Shown: positions 62,111-64,000 of the stretch, one piece after another
How the letters are laid out: each line of letters opens with the position of its first letter
How positions within the stretch are numbered: the first letter of the stretch is position 1
NCBI GenBank assembly: GCA_025454975.1
Contig: JALONK010000005.1
Span: forward strand, 47,896 to 111,895
Source: Bacteroidia bacterium
GTDB taxonomy: Bacteria > Bacteroidota > Bacteroidia > UKL13-3
Reading direction: 5' to 3'
DNA length: 64,000 bases
Notes under the pieces: model-generated
Told to the model about the DNA's origin: nothing
The model's input: the letters and a program-made list of their open reading frames with translations, nothing else
The model's database searches: none
Translations under genes and position numbers: made by a program

Positions 62111-62815
62111 GCTTTTTTTATTCATTAGTTCGTATATTACTATAGTATTATCTACATATTTTCTAACACTACCTGAAACAGTCTTGTACATGTCTTCAAT
62201 TTGTTCTTCTTCTAAGTTACTAAGTCGAACATTATAATGTTGAACCTTCCCACTTTTCAGAGGAGTAGCTAATCTGTAAAAATGTCCTTTAATCAAAGAC
62301 TCATCAATTTGCTTCAGTCTTAAACTATCAATTATTCTAGCCTCAGCTTCATTGTCAACTATAATACCGTAGTAATGTAGCTGGTCTTGCAATAAATAGG
62401 CATCAATAAGTGGTTGACCATAGAAAATGGATTTTTCAAAATCTGCAGTCAGTCTTCCAAACGAAATTGCTCCTTTGGTAGGGGCTCCTCTTTGAATAGC
62501 AGCTTCTTGGAAAATTTCAAGAACACTTGATAGAACCAATAAATCTGATAATGAATCATCTTTTGTAACAAACAATACTGAATCTGAAAAGGTAACCGAC
62601 TTAACTCTTTGTTCTCTTTCAAACTTTTTATCTATCTTTTTTAAGGGACTAGCAATTATCTTTTGTAAAATATCTTTCATAAAAGACATTTTTTGCAGCA
62701 TTTGTCCAACTTCTTCATGACTTTTTCTTGCTACCATGTCCTTAAAACCAATAACATCCATGAAGCCAACATATCTCTTGCAGTCAACTTTCCACTCTTG
62801 ATTTTCTTTTTTCAT
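62105..62815 (-). CDS. Divergent class III nucleotidyl-cyclase-like protein
   Basis: CKRYVGFMDVIGFKDMVARK (first candidate metal Asp), VKSVTFSDSVLFVTKDD (second candidate metal Asp), RGAPTKGAISFGRLT...FYGQPLIDAYLLQDQLHYYGIIVD. Confidence 0.6.
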   Translation of the reverse strand: MKKENQEWKVDCKRYVGFMDVIGFKDMVARKSHEEVGQMLQKMSFMKDILQKIIASPLKKIDKKFEREQRVKSVTFSDSVLFVTKDDSLSDLLVLSSVLEIFQEAAIQRGAPTKGAISFGRLTADFEKSIFYGQPLIDAYLLQDQLHYYGIIVDNEAEARIIDSLRLKQIDESLIKGHFYRLATPLKSGKVQHYNVRLSNLEEEQIEDMYKTVSGSVRKYVDNTIVIYELMNKKSS

Positions 62816-62853
62816 GATGTTGTTTTTGTTTTAGATATTTATTAGACCTAAAA

Positions 62854-63354
62854 TTAAAAGTTTTCTATATCGCCTCCCAAATCTTGGTATATGCCATGTA
62901 GATTATATGAAATTTGCACAAACATCTCTGGAATAACCCATTCATCACATTCTCTTATTGATTTTTTTCCTTTTATTTTTCCAAGTCCTTGTTCTAAACC
63001 ATCCGTAGTGTCATTGAAAGCTATTGAGGCTTTTGTTAGAATCTCTTCTAATTCTTTTATTCCTGGTTCATAAGTCAAATGATGAGCAAATTTATTACGG
63101 GTTCTATTAATTAATATCAAGATTTCTTTTTGTTTTTCATCAATATGATTTAAACCAAAAACTAATTCAATGAGTTTGTAATGGTTCAACCCTTCTGCAA
63201 AATCTATTAGTTTTGGTTGGCTCAATTCTATAATTTTAACGAGCAAAAACTCAATTACCAAATGTCCTGTCATGAAACTTGATAAAAGGTAGTCTCCAGA
63301 AACAGTTGTTTCATAAAGTTCAGAAAAGGTTTTTATATTTTGTTTAGGTTTCAT
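62854..63354 (-). CDS. HEPN-like domain protein (candidate RNase toxin/effector)
   Basis: Helical 166-aa protein with INRTRNKFAHHLTYEPGI; RNKFAH fits the HEPN Rx4-6H motif; 38 bp upstream of the cyclase-like gene. Confidence 0.6.
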   Translation of the reverse strand: MKPKQNIKTFSELYETTVSGDYLLSSFMTGHLVIEFLLVKIIELSQPKLIDFAEGLNHYKLIELVFGLNHIDEKQKEILILINRTRNKFAHHLTYEPGIKELEEILTKASIAFNDTTDGLEQGLGKIKGKKSIRECDEWVIPEMFVQISYNLHGIYQDLGGDIENF

Positions 63355-63382
63355 AGGTTTGGGGGATTATTAAAATCACAGC

Positions 63383-63839
63383 TAACTAGTTTATACCTGA
63401 AGCCTTCTTTCGCCTATCATACCAATTATGGTCATATACACGAAACTTGACTTCACTTGCGATTACATTCCTAATAAAATCTCTTGCTTGTTTTTTTATG
63501 GTTTTTATTTGGGGTAATCGGATATATACAGATACGAAGTAAGGAAAATAAAATTGAAAAGGCAACCAAAATTATTGCATATTAGGGAACAGCTTTATTA
63601 TATCATTTATTAAAATCGGTTGAGAATAATAAATGCATTTGATGCTCAGTAAAAACAATGCTATTAAACAATTAGGACAAGAACTTACTGCACTAAAAAC
63701 ACACCTCACTCAACAATTTTTTAACTTGTTATACGCCATCCAATTTTTATACAGTAAAAATGTAGTTCAAAAAAAAGTCGGGGCTATAAACGAACTCAAA
63801 AGTGTGCTTTATTTTTTAAAATGGAGTTGTGCAAGAGGT
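63383..63839. repeat. Dispersed repeat copy C, extended form (about 457 bp)
   Basis: Direct repeat of copy B; right end abuts the IS3 element. Confidence 0.9.
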
Positions 63840-64000
63840 GTAAGCATCCCCAAAAATAGTACAATTTAAAAGTAGAAAAAACATAACTTTAAATTGTAAA
63901 TTATGAAAAAGAGCAAATTTAGTCCGGCTCAAATAGCCGGTATTTTAAAGGAATTCGACAACGGGAAAAAAGTTGAAGAAATTACCCGCGAGTATGGCAT
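63839..64000 (+). mobile_element. IS3-family insertion sequence, left end (truncated by window)
   Basis: TGTAAGCATCCCCAAAAATAGTACAATTTAAA end followed by orfA at 63903. Confidence 0.75.
63903..64000 (+). CDS. IS3-family transposase OrfA (partial)
   Basis: MKKSKFSPAQIAGILKEFDNGKKVEEITREYGI, Tnp_1/HTH_Tnp type. Confidence 0.85.
   Translation, partial: MKKSKFSPAQIAGILKEFDNGKKVEEITREYG

Noticed and set aside
54763-63839. Repeats A/B/C considered as a CRISPR array
   Set aside because: Only three copies, more than 100 bp long, separated by 2.9-5 kb of genes; no short regular spacers and no cas genes.
57788-63839. B and C considered as terminal direct repeats of a composite transposon
   Set aside because: The repeats encode no transposase, have no terminal inverted repeats, and a partial third copy lies next to a different cargo; the cassette-boundary complementarity explains the layout better.
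63633-63869. 78-aa plus-strand ORF in repeat C called as a gene
   Set aside because: Runs into the IS3 end, and copy B has an in-frame stop upstream of the conserved block; kept only as an observation on the repeat.
1-64000. tRNA, rRNA or riboswitch genes
   Set aside because: None recognised by eye; a tRNAscan-SE/Infernal run would be needed to exclude them.
54740-64000. Integron integrase (intI) inside the window
   Set aside because: No tyrosine recombinase reading frame is present in the ORF track; the integrase, if any, must lie outside the window.

Overview
AT-rich Bacteroidetes-type chromosomal segment: TAnnTTTG-type promoter, several type IX secretion (T9SS)/gliding-motility C-terminal-domain proteins, and menaquinone, MEP and phenylacetate genes. 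Positions 1 to about 52 kb are mostly ordinary chromosome: LysM/glucosaminidase, dsbD-like, gmhA, dxs, a paaG/TetR/paaABC...paaD cluster, Fic, recJ, asd, an ECF sigma / anti-sigma-like / T9SS block, ispH, a methyltransferase + FAD oxidoreductase cluster, purQ, hflX, menA, menC and Crp/Fnr genes. About 53.5-64 kb is an accessory island. It holds a SymE-like/XRE divergent pair, RloA/RloB (AbiL-like) genes, a lipoprotein, a 1223-aa RecQ-like helicase, a divergent class III cyclase-like gene next to a HEPN-like gene (RNKFAH), and an incoming IS3 element. The main discovery-type observation is that this island reads like an integron cassette array on the minus strand. Four consecutive units each carry a 5' GTTxxxx-type boundary that is the reverse complement (7/7, 6/7, 7/7 and 6/7) of an xxxxAAC core site just after their own last gene. 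The sites are followed by attC-like imperfect inverted repeats, and three share a diverged repeat family (108 bp, extending to about 458 bp in two copies). No integrase gene is visible in the window. All product names are from reading translations; no database search was run.
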